A DNA stretch of 64,000 bases from Chitinophaga pinensis. GTDB lineage: Bacteria; Bacteroidota; Bacteroidia; NS11-12g; UBA9320. The DNA lies in contig CAMDGU010000006.1 in the NCBI GenBank assembly GCA_945897885.1, positions 1-64,000 on the forward strand, given 5' to 3'. Below the pieces are notes generated by a model. It was not told the DNA's origin. It did not search any database and worked only from the letters and a program-made list of their open reading frames with translations. Below, in pieces: positions 40,143-50,613 of this stretch; the first letter of the stretch is position 1; every line of letters starts with the position of its first letter. The translations under genes were made by a program, and so were the position numbers.

Positions 40143-40658
40143 ATGTTAAGTTATATATTTTACATATTAAGCGGTTTAACAATTCTAACAGCCATTATGA
40201 TGATTGCAGCTCGCAATCCTGTGCATAGTGTTCTGTATTTAATTATTACCTTCTTCTTAATTTCTGGCCAGTATTTACTTATGAACGCTCAGTTTTTATT
40301 TGTGGTAAATATTATTGTTTATGCCGGAGCCATCATGGTTTTGTTCTTATTTGTTCTAATGCTTCTTAATTTAAATAAAGAAACTGAACCTCAAAAATCG
40401 ATGAAGACAAAATTAGCAGGTGTTATTTCCGGTGGATTGCTTTTGGTTAATCTTTTAGGAGCCTTGGTAAAAAGTAATTCAAGCACAGAAAGTCTTCCAA
40501 TTACAGACGTAGGGTTAGTGAAAAATTTAGGAATGGTATTATTTACCGATTTTGTAGTTCCTTTTGAAATTAGTTCCATATTATTTTTAGCAGCTATGGT
40601 AGGTGCAGTTTTGGTTGGCAAACGTCACAAAGGAGAAATGGAGGCAATAAGTGAGTAA
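40143..40658 (+). CDS. nuoJ: NADH-quinone oxidoreductase subunit J
   Basis: ARNPVHSVLYLIITFFLISGQYLLMNAQFLFVVNIIVYAGAIMVLFLFVLMLLNL. Confidence 0.95.
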   Translation: MLSYIFYILSGLTILTAIMMIAARNPVHSVLYLIITFFLISGQYLLMNAQFLFVVNIIVYAGAIMVLFLFVLMLLNLNKETEPQKSMKTKLAGVISGGLLLVNLLGALVKSNSSTESLPITDVGLVKNLGMVLFTDFVVPFEISSILFLAAMVGAVLVGKRHKGEMEAISE

Positions 40659-40965
40659 TTATTTGCCTCCGATAGATCATTACATTTGGTTAAGTTCCAT
40701 ACTTTTTAGTATTGGTGTAATAGGTGTATTGATAAGAAGAAACGGTATTGTACTGTTGATGTGTGTAGAATTAATGCTAAATGCAGTAAATCTTTTATTC
40801 ACAGCATTTGCTACTAATTTTCAGGATTCAGCCGGACAAGTTTTTGTGTTTTTTATAATGGTGGTAGCAGCAGCTGAGGTTGCAGTAGGCTTAGCCATTT
40901 TAGTAATGATTTATCGAAATACAAAATCGGTAGATATTAGTTTGTTGGATAAATTAAAACAATAA
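40651..40965 (+). CDS. nuoK: NADH-quinone oxidoreductase subunit K
   Basis: RRNGIVLLMCVELMLNAVNLLFTAF...FFIMVVAAAEVAVGLAILVMIYR. Confidence 0.95.
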   Translation: MSNYLPPIDHYIWLSSILFSIGVIGVLIRRNGIVLLMCVELMLNAVNLLFTAFATNFQDSAGQVFVFFIMVVAAAEVAVGLAILVMIYRNTKSVDISLLDKLKQ

Positions 40966-40972
40966 TAGCGGG

Positions 40973-42856
40973 ATGGGAAGTTATATAGCAATTGCATTAT
41001 TTTCACCACTTTTAGGTTTCACAATCTCCGGGTTGTTTGGTCGTTTTTTGCCTAAAAATGTAACAGGAATAATAGCCTCATTAAGTGTTTTTGTAAGTTT
41101 TGTTTGTTCCATTATGTTGTTTAATCATTTGCATAATGGTGGTGATGCTGTTAAACTTGAAACGTTTAATTGGATAGCTGCAGGTAATATCAGTATTGAT
41201 TTCAGCTTTTTAGCTGACAAACTTTCGGTATGGATGATGATGATAATTACCGGAGTTGGTTTTTTAATCCATATTTATTCCATGGGTTATATGCATCACG
41301 ACGAGGGTTTTTATAAGTTTTTTGCTTATTTAAATCTTTTTATTTTTTCAATGTTAACCCTTGTTTTAGGAGCTAATTATGTAATTATGTTCTTTGGCTG
41401 GGAAGGTGTTGGATTATGTTCCTATTTGTTAATTGGATTTTGGTATGCCAATAAAGAGTACGGCTATGCCGCCCGAAAAGCCTTTATCATGAATCGAATT
41501 GGAGATTTGGGATTATTACTTGGTATTTTTATGCTTTTCAATGTATTTGGAACCACAGATTATCAAACAGTTTTTTCAAGTGCAGGAACAGCCAATAGCG
41601 CAACCATTGAACTAATTTGTATTCTTTTATTTGTGGGTGCTGTTGGTAAAAGTGCTCAAATTCCTTTATTCACTTGGTTACCTGATGCAATGGCAGGTCC
41701 TACACCTGTTTCAGCATTGATTCATGCTGCTACAATGGTAACGGCCGGTATTTATTTGGTAGCACGTTCTTCGGTTTTCTTCGTAAGTTCCGAATTGGCA
41801 TCAACCATAGTTTTGGTTGTAGGACTGGTTACCGCGGTAGTTGCTGCTACCATAGGTTTAAAACAAAATGATATAAAGAAGGTATTGGCTTATTCTACGG
41901 TAAGTCAGTTGGGATATATGTTTGTTGCTCTTGGTGTTGGTGCTTATTCCACCGCTTTGTTTCATGTTACAACCCATGCTTTTTTTAAAGCTTTATTATT
42001 CTTGGGCTCAGGTAGCGTGATACATGCCATGAGCGGAGAGCAAGACATACGTTTTATGGGTGGACTTAGTAAAAAGTTAAAGATAACACATTTTACATTT
42101 TTACTTGGAACATTGGCTATAGCAGGTGTTCCTCCTTTAGCTGGTTTTTTCAGTAAGGATGAAATATTAGCAAAAGCGTTTTACGGTAATGGTATTTTGG
42201 TTTTTATTTTATTAGCTGTTACCTCTGTTATTACGGCAGTATATATGTTCCGTTTATATTTCCTTACTTTTCATGGTGAGTTTAGGGGAACAGAAGAACA
42301 GAAGCATCATTTGCACGAAAGTCCTTCAACCATGACAATTCCTTTAATTATTTTAGCAATATTATCATGTGTTGGTGGTGGTTTAGGGTTATCGTCTTTG
42401 TTTTCACATCACCACTTTGCCGATACTTTTTTAAGTAGCGTGTTAACAAATGCAAATATTCCGCATCCCTCTCATCTTTTTGAAATAGTTGTTTTGGTTG
42501 TTTCAGTAGTTCTTTTAGCAATCATAATTTTGATGACAAGAAGCTACTATACTAAAAAGCAAAATGTTCCAACTTCAGCTGACGAAGAGACGGGGTTTGG
42601 AAGAATTCTTAGTAAAAAATACTACTTTGATGAAATTTATAAAACATTAATTCAAAAGCCCATTGAATGGCTTTCAAATTTTGCTCACGATTTTATTGAT
42701 AGAAAATTTATTGATGGTATTGTAAATATATCAGGAAGGGGCGTTACAGTTTGTGGCAATTATTTAAGAAGAGTGCAAACTGGAAATGTTGAATTTTATT
42801 TGTTGGCAATGGTAGTAGGTGTCATAGCATTTTTAATAATTTATCAATTAGTGTAA
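40973..42856 (+). CDS. nuoL: NADH-quinone oxidoreductase subunit L
   Basis: MFFGWEGVGLCSYLLIGFWY, IPLFTWLPDAMAGPTPVSALIHAATMVTAGIYLVAR, KKVLAYSTVSQLGYMFVALG. Confidence 0.97.
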   Translation: MGSYIAIALFSPLLGFTISGLFGRFLPKNVTGIIASLSVFVSFVCSIMLFNHLHNGGDAVKLETFNWIAAGNISIDFSFLADKLSVWMMMIITGVGFLIHIYSMGYMHHDEGFYKFFAYLNLFIFSMLTLVLGANYVIMFFGWEGVGLCSYLLIGFWYANKEYGYAARKAFIMNRIGDLGLLLGIFMLFNVFGTTDYQTVFSSAGTANSATIELICILLFVGAVGKSAQIPLFTWLPDAMAGPTPVSALIHAATMVTAGIYLVARSSVFFVSSELASTIVLVVGLVTAVVAATIGLKQNDIKKVLAYSTVSQLGYMFVALGVGAYSTALFHVTTHAFFKALLFLGSGSVIHAMSGEQDIRFMGGLSKKLKITHFTFLLGTLAIAGVPPLAGFFSKDEILAKAFYGNGILVFILLAVTSVITAVYMFRLYFLTFHGEFRGTEEQKHHLHESPSTMTIPLIILAILSCVGGGLGLSSLFSHHHFADTFLSSVLTNANIPHPSHLFEIVVLVVSVVLLAIIILMTRSYYTKKQNVPTSADEETGFGRILSKKYYFDEIYKTLIQKPIEWLSNFAHDFIDRKFIDGIVNISGRGVTVCGNYLRRVQTGNVEFYLLAMVVGVIAFLIIYQLV

Positions 42857-42860
42857 TATT

Positions 42861-44315
42861 TTGGTACTCATAATTATTCCTTTCATAGCATCGCTTTTAG
42901 CTTTATTTTTTAAAGATAAATTAGCAAAAGTCCTGGCTTTAACTGCTTCTGTGGTTCAACTTATTACAAACTTTGTGTTGCTTTCAGGTTTCGACTTAAA
43001 AGCCAATGCTTTTCAATATTTTTCAAGCTATACCTGGTTTAACTCTTTGGGATTAAACTTTACCTCGGGTATTGATGGTATAGCCATGGTCATGTTATTG
43101 CTTACAAACCTTGCAAGTGTTTTAATAATCCTAAGTTCATGGGATAATAACTATGCAAGTATGACAAAATTTCTGTCGCTAGTTTTACTTATGCAAGGAG
43201 CCCTAAATGGAGTGTTCCTCTCCATGAATGGTTTAATGTTCTACATTTTTTGGGAGCTGGCACTTCTTCCAATTTACTTTATTGTAGGGATTTGGGGCGG
43301 GGAAAACCGGATTAAAATTACCTTTAAATTTTTTATTTATACATTCCTAGGTAGTTTGTTGATGCTGTTGGCATTAATATTTGTATATCTTCACACCCCG
43401 GGCGACCATAGTTTTGAGTGGGATCAAATGATAATTGCTCAAATGACGGGTTGGGAATCAACTTTGGTATTATGGGCGTTTTTTATAGCTTTTGCTATCA
43501 AAATGCCAATATTTCCATTTCACACATGGCAGGCCGATACTTACAGTGTAGCACCTGCACAGGGAACTATGTTACTTTCGGGTATCATGTTAAAGATGGG
43601 TATTTTTGGAATGATACGCTGGATGTATCCTATGGCTAAAAATGCTTGTGGATGCAACTATAATATTTTTATTATTCTTGCAGTTATCGGTATTATTTAT
43701 GCCGCTATCATAGCCATTAAGCAAAATGATATAAAACGTGTGATAGCTTGGTCTTCAGTAAGCCATGTTGGCTTAATAGCCGCGGGTATTATGACTTGGA
43801 ACAAAGAAGGTTTACAAGGCGGAATTTTACAAAGTTTTAATCATGGTATTAATGTTATTGGATTGTTTTTTATTGCTGAAATTATAGAACGCCGTTTAAA
43901 AACACGTGAATTAACTCAAATGGGTGGGTTGGCAAAATACAGCAGAGGTTTCTCGTTTTTATTTATGGTAATAATGTTGGGAAGTGTTGCTGTGCCTTTT
44001 ACAAATGGTTTTACCGGTGAATTTTTACTTTTAAACGCTACATTTAATTATCATGTTATATTGGGAGTTGTTTCCGGTTTAACTATAATTTTTTGTGCGG
44101 TTTATATGCTGCGAGTTTATCAATTAGCTATGTTTGGTCCAGAAAAGGATAACGGAATACGAATTGGAAAATTGAGCTGGTCAGAGTTCGTAACCCTTGG
44201 GTTAATTGTAGTTTTGGTATTGGCAATCGGTATTTTTCCTAATTGGATATTAAATATTTCAGAAACATCCGTAGATGGATTATTAAACATTATGAAAGGA
44301 GGGAAAACACTATGA
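42861..44315 (+). CDS. nuoM: NADH-quinone oxidoreductase subunit M
   Basis: FYIFWELALLPIYFIVGIWGG, PIFPFHTWQADTYSVAPAQGTMLLSGIMLKMGIFGMIRW, KRVIAWSSVSHVGL. TTG start. Confidence 0.96.
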   Translation: MVLIIIPFIASLLALFFKDKLAKVLALTASVVQLITNFVLLSGFDLKANAFQYFSSYTWFNSLGLNFTSGIDGIAMVMLLLTNLASVLIILSSWDNNYASMTKFLSLVLLMQGALNGVFLSMNGLMFYIFWELALLPIYFIVGIWGGENRIKITFKFFIYTFLGSLLMLLALIFVYLHTPGDHSFEWDQMIIAQMTGWESTLVLWAFFIAFAIKMPIFPFHTWQADTYSVAPAQGTMLLSGIMLKMGIFGMIRWMYPMAKNACGCNYNIFIILAVIGIIYAAIIAIKQNDIKRVIAWSSVSHVGLIAAGIMTWNKEGLQGGILQSFNHGINVIGLFFIAEIIERRLKTRELTQMGGLAKYSRGFSFLFMVIMLGSVAVPFTNGFTGEFLLLNATFNYHVILGVVSGLTIIFCAVYMLRVYQLAMFGPEKDNGIRIGKLSWSEFVTLGLIVVLVLAIGIFPNWILNISETSVDGLLNIMKGGKTL

Positions 44316-45694
44316 AAACTTTAGTTTTACTTTTTATATCAGGCATATTTTCTTTGTTCGGTGGAATATTTGGACTTAAAAAAATATTGCCGTTATTTGC
44401 TACTGTTGCGCTAGCTACAGCGCTTGGTTATTTGTTTTATGACAGTAATTATGGTTTAGAAAATCTTCAAAATATGTTGATTTTTGATAACTATTCTACC
44501 ACATTTATTGCAATAGCCATAGGAAGTACATTACTTATTACTTTAATGTCGGCCAAAGGGTATAGTTACAATCCCGAAAGTATAGGCGATATTATTGGAC
44601 TTATGTTCTTTGTGCTTTGCGGAGTAGTTTGTATGGTGAGTTTTAATAACATGGTTATGTTATTTTTGGGCATTGAAATTGTTTCTATCCCACTTTATGT
44701 TATGGTAGGAAGTAATAGAAATAACCTAAGAAGCAACGAAGCTGCTTTAAAATATTTCATTATGGGTGCTTTTGCCACAGGTTTTTTATTGTTTGGAATG
44801 GCATTGATTTATGGAGCTACCCGTTCATTTGATTTGGATGTTATCAGAAGTTTTTCTGCCACTGCATTGCAAACCTCTCCTACTTACGTTAGCATTGGAT
44901 TGTTATTCATTACTGTAGCTTTTGCATTTAAAATAGCTGCGGCTCCTTTCCATTACTGGAGTCCTGATGTCTACCAGGGAAGTCCTACCTTGGTAACTGC
45001 TTTTATGGCTACGGTTGTAAAAACTGCAGGTTTAGGTGCTTTTTTGAAATTCATTATTTATCTAAGCCCTATGTTAGGAAGTGACTGGTATTTGATAATA
45101 GCTATCATGTCGGCAGCCACTATGTTATTTGCCAATATTGTGGCCGTAATGCAAGATGATTTTAAGCGGATGATGGCTTACAGCAGTATTTCACATGTAG
45201 GTTATGTATTAATGGCATTACTTACTGTAAACAAAGAAACTCAATCTATTGTCGCCTTTTATTTAATTGCGTATTCATTAGCTACAATAGGCATATTCGC
45301 CTGTGTTTTATTGTTAAATCCTGATCACAATAAAGGAAATGGTTTTGCTATGTTCAATGGATTAGGGAAACGTTCTCCAATAATAGCAGTCATATTAACA
45401 ATTTGTTTATTATCTCTATCGGGAATTCCTCCATTACCGGGGTTCTTTGCTAAATTTTCTATTTTTAAGCAAGCCATTAGCGATCATCTTTGGTTGGTAT
45501 TAGTTGCTATTTGTAGTTCAGCTATAAGTATCTATTATTATTTTAGAGCCATAACTGCCATGTTTTTTAATAAACCGGATGAAACTATAATAGCCCAACC
45601 AACAGATAAGAATATTGCCGGTTATGTTGTTATCTCAATTACTTTTGTCGCTTTATTGTTGATAGGAGTATTTCCCCAAATAATTGGTTTGTAG
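44312..45694 (+). CDS. nuoN: NADH-quinone oxidoreductase subunit N
   Basis: LFLGIEIVSIPLYVMVGS, AAPFHYWSPDVYQGSPTLVTAFMATVVKTAG, KRMMAYSSISHVGY. ATG 44312; the track start at 44243 lies inside nuoM. Confidence 0.95.
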   Translation: MKTLVLLFISGIFSLFGGIFGLKKILPLFATVALATALGYLFYDSNYGLENLQNMLIFDNYSTTFIAIAIGSTLLITLMSAKGYSYNPESIGDIIGLMFFVLCGVVCMVSFNNMVMLFLGIEIVSIPLYVMVGSNRNNLRSNEAALKYFIMGAFATGFLLFGMALIYGATRSFDLDVIRSFSATALQTSPTYVSIGLLFITVAFAFKIAAAPFHYWSPDVYQGSPTLVTAFMATVVKTAGLGAFLKFIIYLSPMLGSDWYLIIAIMSAATMLFANIVAVMQDDFKRMMAYSSISHVGYVLMALLTVNKETQSIVAFYLIAYSLATIGIFACVLLLNPDHNKGNGFAMFNGLGKRSPIIAVILTICLLSLSGIPPLPGFFAKFSIFKQAISDHLWLVLVAICSSAISIYYYFRAITAMFFNKPDETIIAQPTDKNIAGYVVISITFVALLLIGVFPQIIGL

Positions 45695-45699
45695 AAAAA

Positions 45700-46908
45700 C
45701 TATCCTACAAAACACAAATAATACTTGGTCACAGTTTTTGTAAGTGATTCAATATTGTAATTGTCTGATGCAGAAGCAAGATCTTTTAGTTCACCCTGTT
45801 TTGTAAGTATTTTAATAGTTCCTTTAGTTTTGTATGCTTCATTTTTTACTGTTCCTGCATTTACAAAGTAACCAATAGTAGATTCATTTAATTCTTTAAC
45901 TGTATTCAAAGCTTCATTTTTCTTATCTTCAATAGCCGATTTATCAAAGGGTTTGTTTTGGATAATAATTTTAGGAAGTTTTCGGTTTATAAGTGATTTG
46001 CAAAGCTTACTCAACACAAAATCATCGCAATATTGCCATTGTTTAATGTTTAAAATTAAGTCAGAGTCATCTATTTTATTAAAATTTTCAAGTAATTGGA
46101 TGGAAAGCGAAACAGGATTTGAAAGTTTTAAAAAATAGAGCAAATCGTCTGTCGTTTTTAACTCAAAACCATTAGCCAGTAATTCTTTGGCTCGTTTCAT
46201 AATATTGGTAATAAGCTGGTCGGCAGATAAAGTAGTTTTATGAAGATATACTTGCCAGTACATTAATCTGCGGGCAATAATAAATTTTTCGATACTGTAA
46301 ATCCCTTTTTCTTCTACCACCAATTCATTGTCTTTTACAGCCAGCATGCTAATAATACGGTCAATACCAACCACACCTTCACTTACTCCGGTATAAAATG
46401 AATCGCGAGTAAGGTAATCCAACCGGTCCATATCCAATTGGCTGCTTATAAGTTGGTTAAGGTATTTTTTAGGGTAATTATTTGTAAATATATCTATGGC
46501 TAAATCAAGTCGTCCATTAAACTCTTTGTTCAATAAATTCATCAACTCCAATGAAATGGTTTCATGATGAATGCCGGGTAAAATGGTGTTTTCTAATACA
46601 TGAGAAAAAGGTCCGTGTCCAATATCGTGAAGTAATATGGCTATGCAGGTAGCTTCTTTTTCTTCGCTCGTAATTTTTACCCCCTTTTGTTCCAAAGTAT
46701 CCAACGCTTTGGTCATTAAATGCAAGGCTCCAAGTACATGATGAAATCGGGTGTGAATGGCTCCGGGATATACCAATTGAGTTAGCCCCAATTGATTAAT
46801 ACGTCTTAACCTTTGAAACCAGGGATGTTCCATCAGGTCAAAAATGATTTCATAAGGAATAGTTATAAAACCATAAACCGGGTCATTTATTATTTTTAAT
46901 TTGTTCAA
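45700..46908 (-). CDS. HD domain-containing phosphohydrolase
   Basis: HTRFHHVLGALHLM, ILLHDIGHGPFSHVLE, SQLDMDRLDYLTRDSFYTGVSEGVVGIDRII. Confidence 0.92.
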   Translation of the reverse strand: MNKLKIINDPVYGFITIPYEIIFDLMEHPWFQRLRRINQLGLTQLVYPGAIHTRFHHVLGALHLMTKALDTLEQKGVKITSEEKEATCIAILLHDIGHGPFSHVLENTILPGIHHETISLELMNLLNKEFNGRLDLAIDIFTNNYPKKYLNQLISSQLDMDRLDYLTRDSFYTGVSEGVVGIDRIISMLAVKDNELVVEEKGIYSIEKFIIARRLMYWQVYLHKTTLSADQLITNIMKRAKELLANGFELKTTDDLLYFLKLSNPVSLSIQLLENFNKIDDSDLILNIKQWQYCDDFVLSKLCKSLINRKLPKIIIQNKPFDKSAIEDKKNEALNTVKELNESTIGYFVNAGTVKNEAYKTKGTIKILTKQGELKDLASASDNYNIESLTKTVTKYYLCFVG

Positions 46909-47216
46909 AGTGGTTGGGCAAAGTTAATGAAATTGGTGATTGGTTAAAAAAGTTAAAAAGGTAATTGGATTTGGCTTAATGCTATTAGTTTTTTTGACGA
47001 ATTTCAAATTGAAAAAAAATTAAATAGTAAGAGAGGTAATTAGGTTATACATATAATAATGTTATGTTTCATACTATGTGTTTCTATGTCCTATGTGGTT
47101 CAAAAAAGCTTCTGACCTTGATATGGAATTTGTTTTTTGTTTTTTACCATTTGTCCTTTTTGATTTTGTTTCTTTGCACTGGCAATATTTAAACAAAACA
47201 CAACGTTAAAAATACA

Positions 47217-48770
47217 ATGGCAAACGAACATATTCTTTGGGCTGACGACGAAATAGAACTTTTAAAACCCCATATACTTTTCCTTGAAAACAAAGGATAT
47301 AAAGTAACTACTGTAAATAACGGTCGCGATGCTATAGATGAAGTAAAAAAGCAATATTTTGATATCATTTTTTTAGATGAAAATATGCCTGGGATATCGG
47401 GCCTTGAAGTATTGAAACAAGTAAAGGAATACCGAAATGATTTACCTGTTGTACTTATCACAAAAAATGAGGAAGAGGGTATGATGGAAGATGCTATTGG
47501 TACCAAAATTGACGATTATTTAATAAAACCGGCCCATCCCAATCAGATTCTTTTGAGTATTAAAAAGATTCTTGAAAAACGTGAATTGGTAAAGGAAAAA
47601 ACCACCTCCGGTTACCAACAAGAGTTTAGGAATATAGGTATGACGATGGGAGAAAGGTTAAGTTTTGAAGATTGGAAAAACCTTTATAAAAAATTGGTTT
47701 ACTGGGAAGTAAATTTTGACCAAAGCCAGGAAACGGGAATGGAAGAAATCTTTAAAATGCAAAAGCAAGAAGCTAATAAAAATTTTTGTAGGTATGTAGA
47801 AGACAACTACATAAAATTTTTACCTTACGATAATGCTCAGGCTCCGATAATGAGCCACACCCTGATGCGACGTGGTATTTTAACGGAACAGGAACCAGGA
47901 AAACCTTTCTTTTTTATATTAATTGATAACCTACGATTCGACCAATGGCGAACCATTTCACCTATTATTTCAGAATATTTTAGGGTAGAAAAGGAAGATT
48001 TATATTTATCTATACTGCCTACCAGTACTCAGTATTGCCGAAATGCAATTTTTGCTGGCTTAATGCCTTCTGATATTGAAAAACGTTTCCCCGGAAAATG
48101 GAGTAATGATGAAGATGATGGAGGGAAAAATAATTTTGAAGGTGATTTTTTTACAGACCTTTTAGGAAGATTAAGAAAACCCCTAAAAACCAAATATACC
48201 AAGGTTGTAAATTTAGATCAGGCCAAAGATATGCTGGATGATATACCCAATATGTTCAGCAACGAAATGAATGTGATAGTTTACAATTTTGTGGATTCAT
48301 TAAGCCATGCCCGTACCGATTACAAAATAATGCGTGAGTTGGCCGAGGAAGAACCTGCCTACCGCAGCATTACCCTTAGTTGGTTTGAACATTCGCCCCT
48401 TTGGGAAGCCATGAAAAAAATAGCAGAGAAAGGCGGTAAAATTGTTATATCTACCGACCATGGTTCGGTAAGAGTAACCGAAGCTATCAAGGTTATAGGT
48501 GATAAAAAAACAACGTCTAACTTGCGTTATAAAACCGGTAAAAATTTAAGCTATAACAAAAAAGAAGTGTTTGAAATACAAAAACCGGAAGATGGACTTT
48601 TGCCTAAACAACATCTGAGCAGCAACTTCATATTTGCCCGTGAAAATGGATACTTTGTTTATCCAAACAACCAAAACCATTACTCAAATTATTACGATAA
48701 TACCTTTCAGCATGGGGGCATTTCCATTGAAGAAATGCTAATACCGCTGATAACGTTGGCGGCGAAGTAG
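47217..48770 (+). CDS. porX: T9SS response regulator with PglZ/alkaline-phosphatase-like domain (PorX-like)
   Basis: Receiver domain (ILWADDEIELLKPHILFLENKGY...DIIFLDENMPGISGLEVL...IDDYLIKPAHPNQILLSI), then PglZ-like domain (FFFILIDNLRFDQWRTISPIISEYF, ILPTSTQYCRNAIFAGLMPSDIEKRFP, ISTDHGSVRV). Confidence 0.92.
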   Translation: MANEHILWADDEIELLKPHILFLENKGYKVTTVNNGRDAIDEVKKQYFDIIFLDENMPGISGLEVLKQVKEYRNDLPVVLITKNEEEGMMEDAIGTKIDDYLIKPAHPNQILLSIKKILEKRELVKEKTTSGYQQEFRNIGMTMGERLSFEDWKNLYKKLVYWEVNFDQSQETGMEEIFKMQKQEANKNFCRYVEDNYIKFLPYDNAQAPIMSHTLMRRGILTEQEPGKPFFFILIDNLRFDQWRTISPIISEYFRVEKEDLYLSILPTSTQYCRNAIFAGLMPSDIEKRFPGKWSNDEDDGGKNNFEGDFFTDLLGRLRKPLKTKYTKVVNLDQAKDMLDDIPNMFSNEMNVIVYNFVDSLSHARTDYKIMRELAEEEPAYRSITLSWFEHSPLWEAMKKIAEKGGKIVISTDHGSVRVTEAIKVIGDKKTTSNLRYKTGKNLSYNKKEVFEIQKPEDGLLPKQHLSSNFIFARENGYFVYPNNQNHYSNYYDNTFQHGGISIEEMLIPLITLAAK

Positions 48771-48855
48771 GTTTTTTGAAATTAATATTACTGAAAATCA
48801 GAGAGTTGATTTTTTTATAAAAATTACTTGAAATTAATTTTGTGTTTTTTTAAAA

Positions 48856-49452
48856 TTGAATTCTAAAAAAAAATCTATGAAAAAGAAATTAACTAATTAT
48901 CTAGTCGCATTTTTAGCAATTGTATGCTTGTCATTTAGTAGCCTAGCTCAAGAAGATGGGGGAAATGGAAATGGTAACCCTTGCAATTGGAATTTTAATC
49001 AAACAGCATCGTTTTGCTTTACTAATTCATCTGATTTACTACTGGATGTTGGTCCAAGTCACGAAGCACCTGGAGATGGCTGCGATTATCAGATTTGCGT
49101 AAAAATCAAACCTAAACCTGGCTGTTTTACTGGCTGTGCTTATCAACCTACACCAAACGGATATTTTTCCGAGGATTGCCAAACCATTGCGGTTGGCAAT
49201 ACCTTTTGTTTTAACATTCCTACAACACATACACCTATAACAGATTGTTGGGATGTAGATATAACAATGAAAGTGTTGGGGCATTCTGAAACTTTAAATA
49301 AGGATTTAGCAACAGATTTTCCAATAGTAAATTCTGAGAAAAGTTTGCATGACAATTGTTTAGAAGGTGAAACTTGGTGGACAGTATTGCGCAGAATTAG
49401 TGGTTCAGGAAACTTTAATTTTGTGATTTTCACAAGAGGCATATTGGAATAA
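48856..49452 (+). CDS. Secreted Cys-rich hypothetical protein
   Basis: Signal peptide MKKKLTNYLVAFLAIVCLSFSSLAQ; about 198 aa, no recognised domain. Likely start at the internal MKKK. Confidence 0.65.
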   Translation: MNSKKKSMKKKLTNYLVAFLAIVCLSFSSLAQEDGGNGNGNPCNWNFNQTASFCFTNSSDLLLDVGPSHEAPGDGCDYQICVKIKPKPGCFTGCAYQPTPNGYFSEDCQTIAVGNTFCFNIPTTHTPITDCWDVDITMKVLGHSETLNKDLATDFPIVNSEKSLHDNCLEGETWWTVLRRISGSGNFNFVIFTRGILE

Positions 49453-49468
49453 ATCCTATTTTTGAATT

Positions 49469-50287
49469 ATGCGAAAACTGATTTTTCTTGCGTTTTTGTT
49501 ACACAATATTGCTGCTTTCAGCCAAGTAACTTATTTTGAAACTTTTGATACTAAGATATCAATTAAGAATTGGAAATTGATAACTAATGGAGTGGTTGAG
49601 CACAATAACCATTTTACTTTTAATGGAAGTACTGGTAATAAAGAAAAAAACGATTCGTTTTTTATTTTTTATGACACAGCTAACAATCCGAACTATCAAT
49701 TTTCCCTCTCCCGTAAATTCAAGGCTGTTCCCTCCAAAGATATTTCCTTAAGATTGGGTTTTTTCTCGAATGATTCAATTGACGATTACCTCGTAACAAA
49801 TATAAAATATTTAGACAAGGATAAGAAAACCATATTTTCCATTCCTCCTTTAATACAGAAATGCGGCTGTTACCCTATTGGAATTCCAAGTATTGGTGTT
49901 ACACTCAATGAAAAGGATATTCTTATTTTAAAAAATGCAGATAGCATGGAAATTAAATTTTATTGTTATACCCAAAAAGCTGCTGACAAAGAACGAAAAA
50001 TAATAATTGACGGAATTTACCTTGAGAATATTTTAACTTCAGGAAAAATAAATTATAACTCACGTCTCGAAATATACCCAATTCCAGCCACCAAAATTAT
50101 ATACTTTAAATTTTCTTCTTTTCTTAAGCCCCAGCAAATTGATTTGTACGACTATACCGGCAAAAAAGTTATAGAATCCAAGGCACAAAATGAATTAAAT
50201 ATTGAAAACATAAAGCCAGGTTTTTATTTTGTAACTGTTTTATATGAAACTGGATTGACAGCAACACAAAAAGTTGAAATTAGATAG
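49469..50287 (+). CDS. Secreted protein with C-terminal T9SS type A sorting domain
   Basis: Signal peptide; C-terminus SRLEIYPIPATKIIYFKFSSFLKPQQIDLYDYTGKKVIESKAQNELNIENIKPGFYFVTVLYETGLTATQKVEIR. Confidence 0.85.
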   Translation: MRKLIFLAFLLHNIAAFSQVTYFETFDTKISIKNWKLITNGVVEHNNHFTFNGSTGNKEKNDSFFIFYDTANNPNYQFSLSRKFKAVPSKDISLRLGFFSNDSIDDYLVTNIKYLDKDKKTIFSIPPLIQKCGCYPIGIPSIGVTLNEKDILILKNADSMEIKFYCYTQKAADKERKIIIDGIYLENILTSGKINYNSRLEIYPIPATKIIYFKFSSFLKPQQIDLYDYTGKKVIESKAQNELNIENIKPGFYFVTVLYETGLTATQKVEIR

Positions 50288-50305
50288 AAAAATCAAAAAA
50301 CTAGT

Positions 50306-50339
50306 AAAAAGAGCCGGGAAATATTTCCGGCTCTTTTTG
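50306..50339 (+). terminator. Rho-independent terminator
   Basis: AAAAAGAGCCGGGAAATATTTCCGGCTCTTTTT hairpin with T-tract. Confidence 0.9.
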
Positions 50340-50384
50340 TTTTTCCTTGCTTTTAAAATATGGATATAATTTATTTTACTTTTA

Positions 50385-50491
50385 AACCTTAGTAGAAATA
50401 ATCTAATAACACCCCAAACCTCTCATATCTTATTTCTCCAAAACATTAAAGTAATAAGGTCAAAATTTATAGTGTATTTTCTACTAAGGTT
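50385..50491. repeat. Long-spaced inverted repeat in intergenic region
   Basis: AACCTTAGTAGAAATA (50385-50400) and TATTTTCTACTAAGGTT (50475-50491), reverse complements apart from one extra A. Confidence 0.7.
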
Positions 50492-50613
50492 AATTTAATC
50501 GCAGTAAAATTTCTCATATCTCTGTACTCAAAGTCTCTTTACTAAAATAGTATTCCCCCAACTATCCACATCATTGCATTTACCAGTTTTAAAACCTCAA
50601 ATTTGTAAAATAT

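Noticed and set aside
47217-48770. PglZ-domain gene as part of a phage-defence (BREX/Pgl-type) system
   Set aside because: The N-terminal receiver domain and architecture match PorX of the T9SS; no BREX genes (brxA/B/C, pglX) are adjacent.
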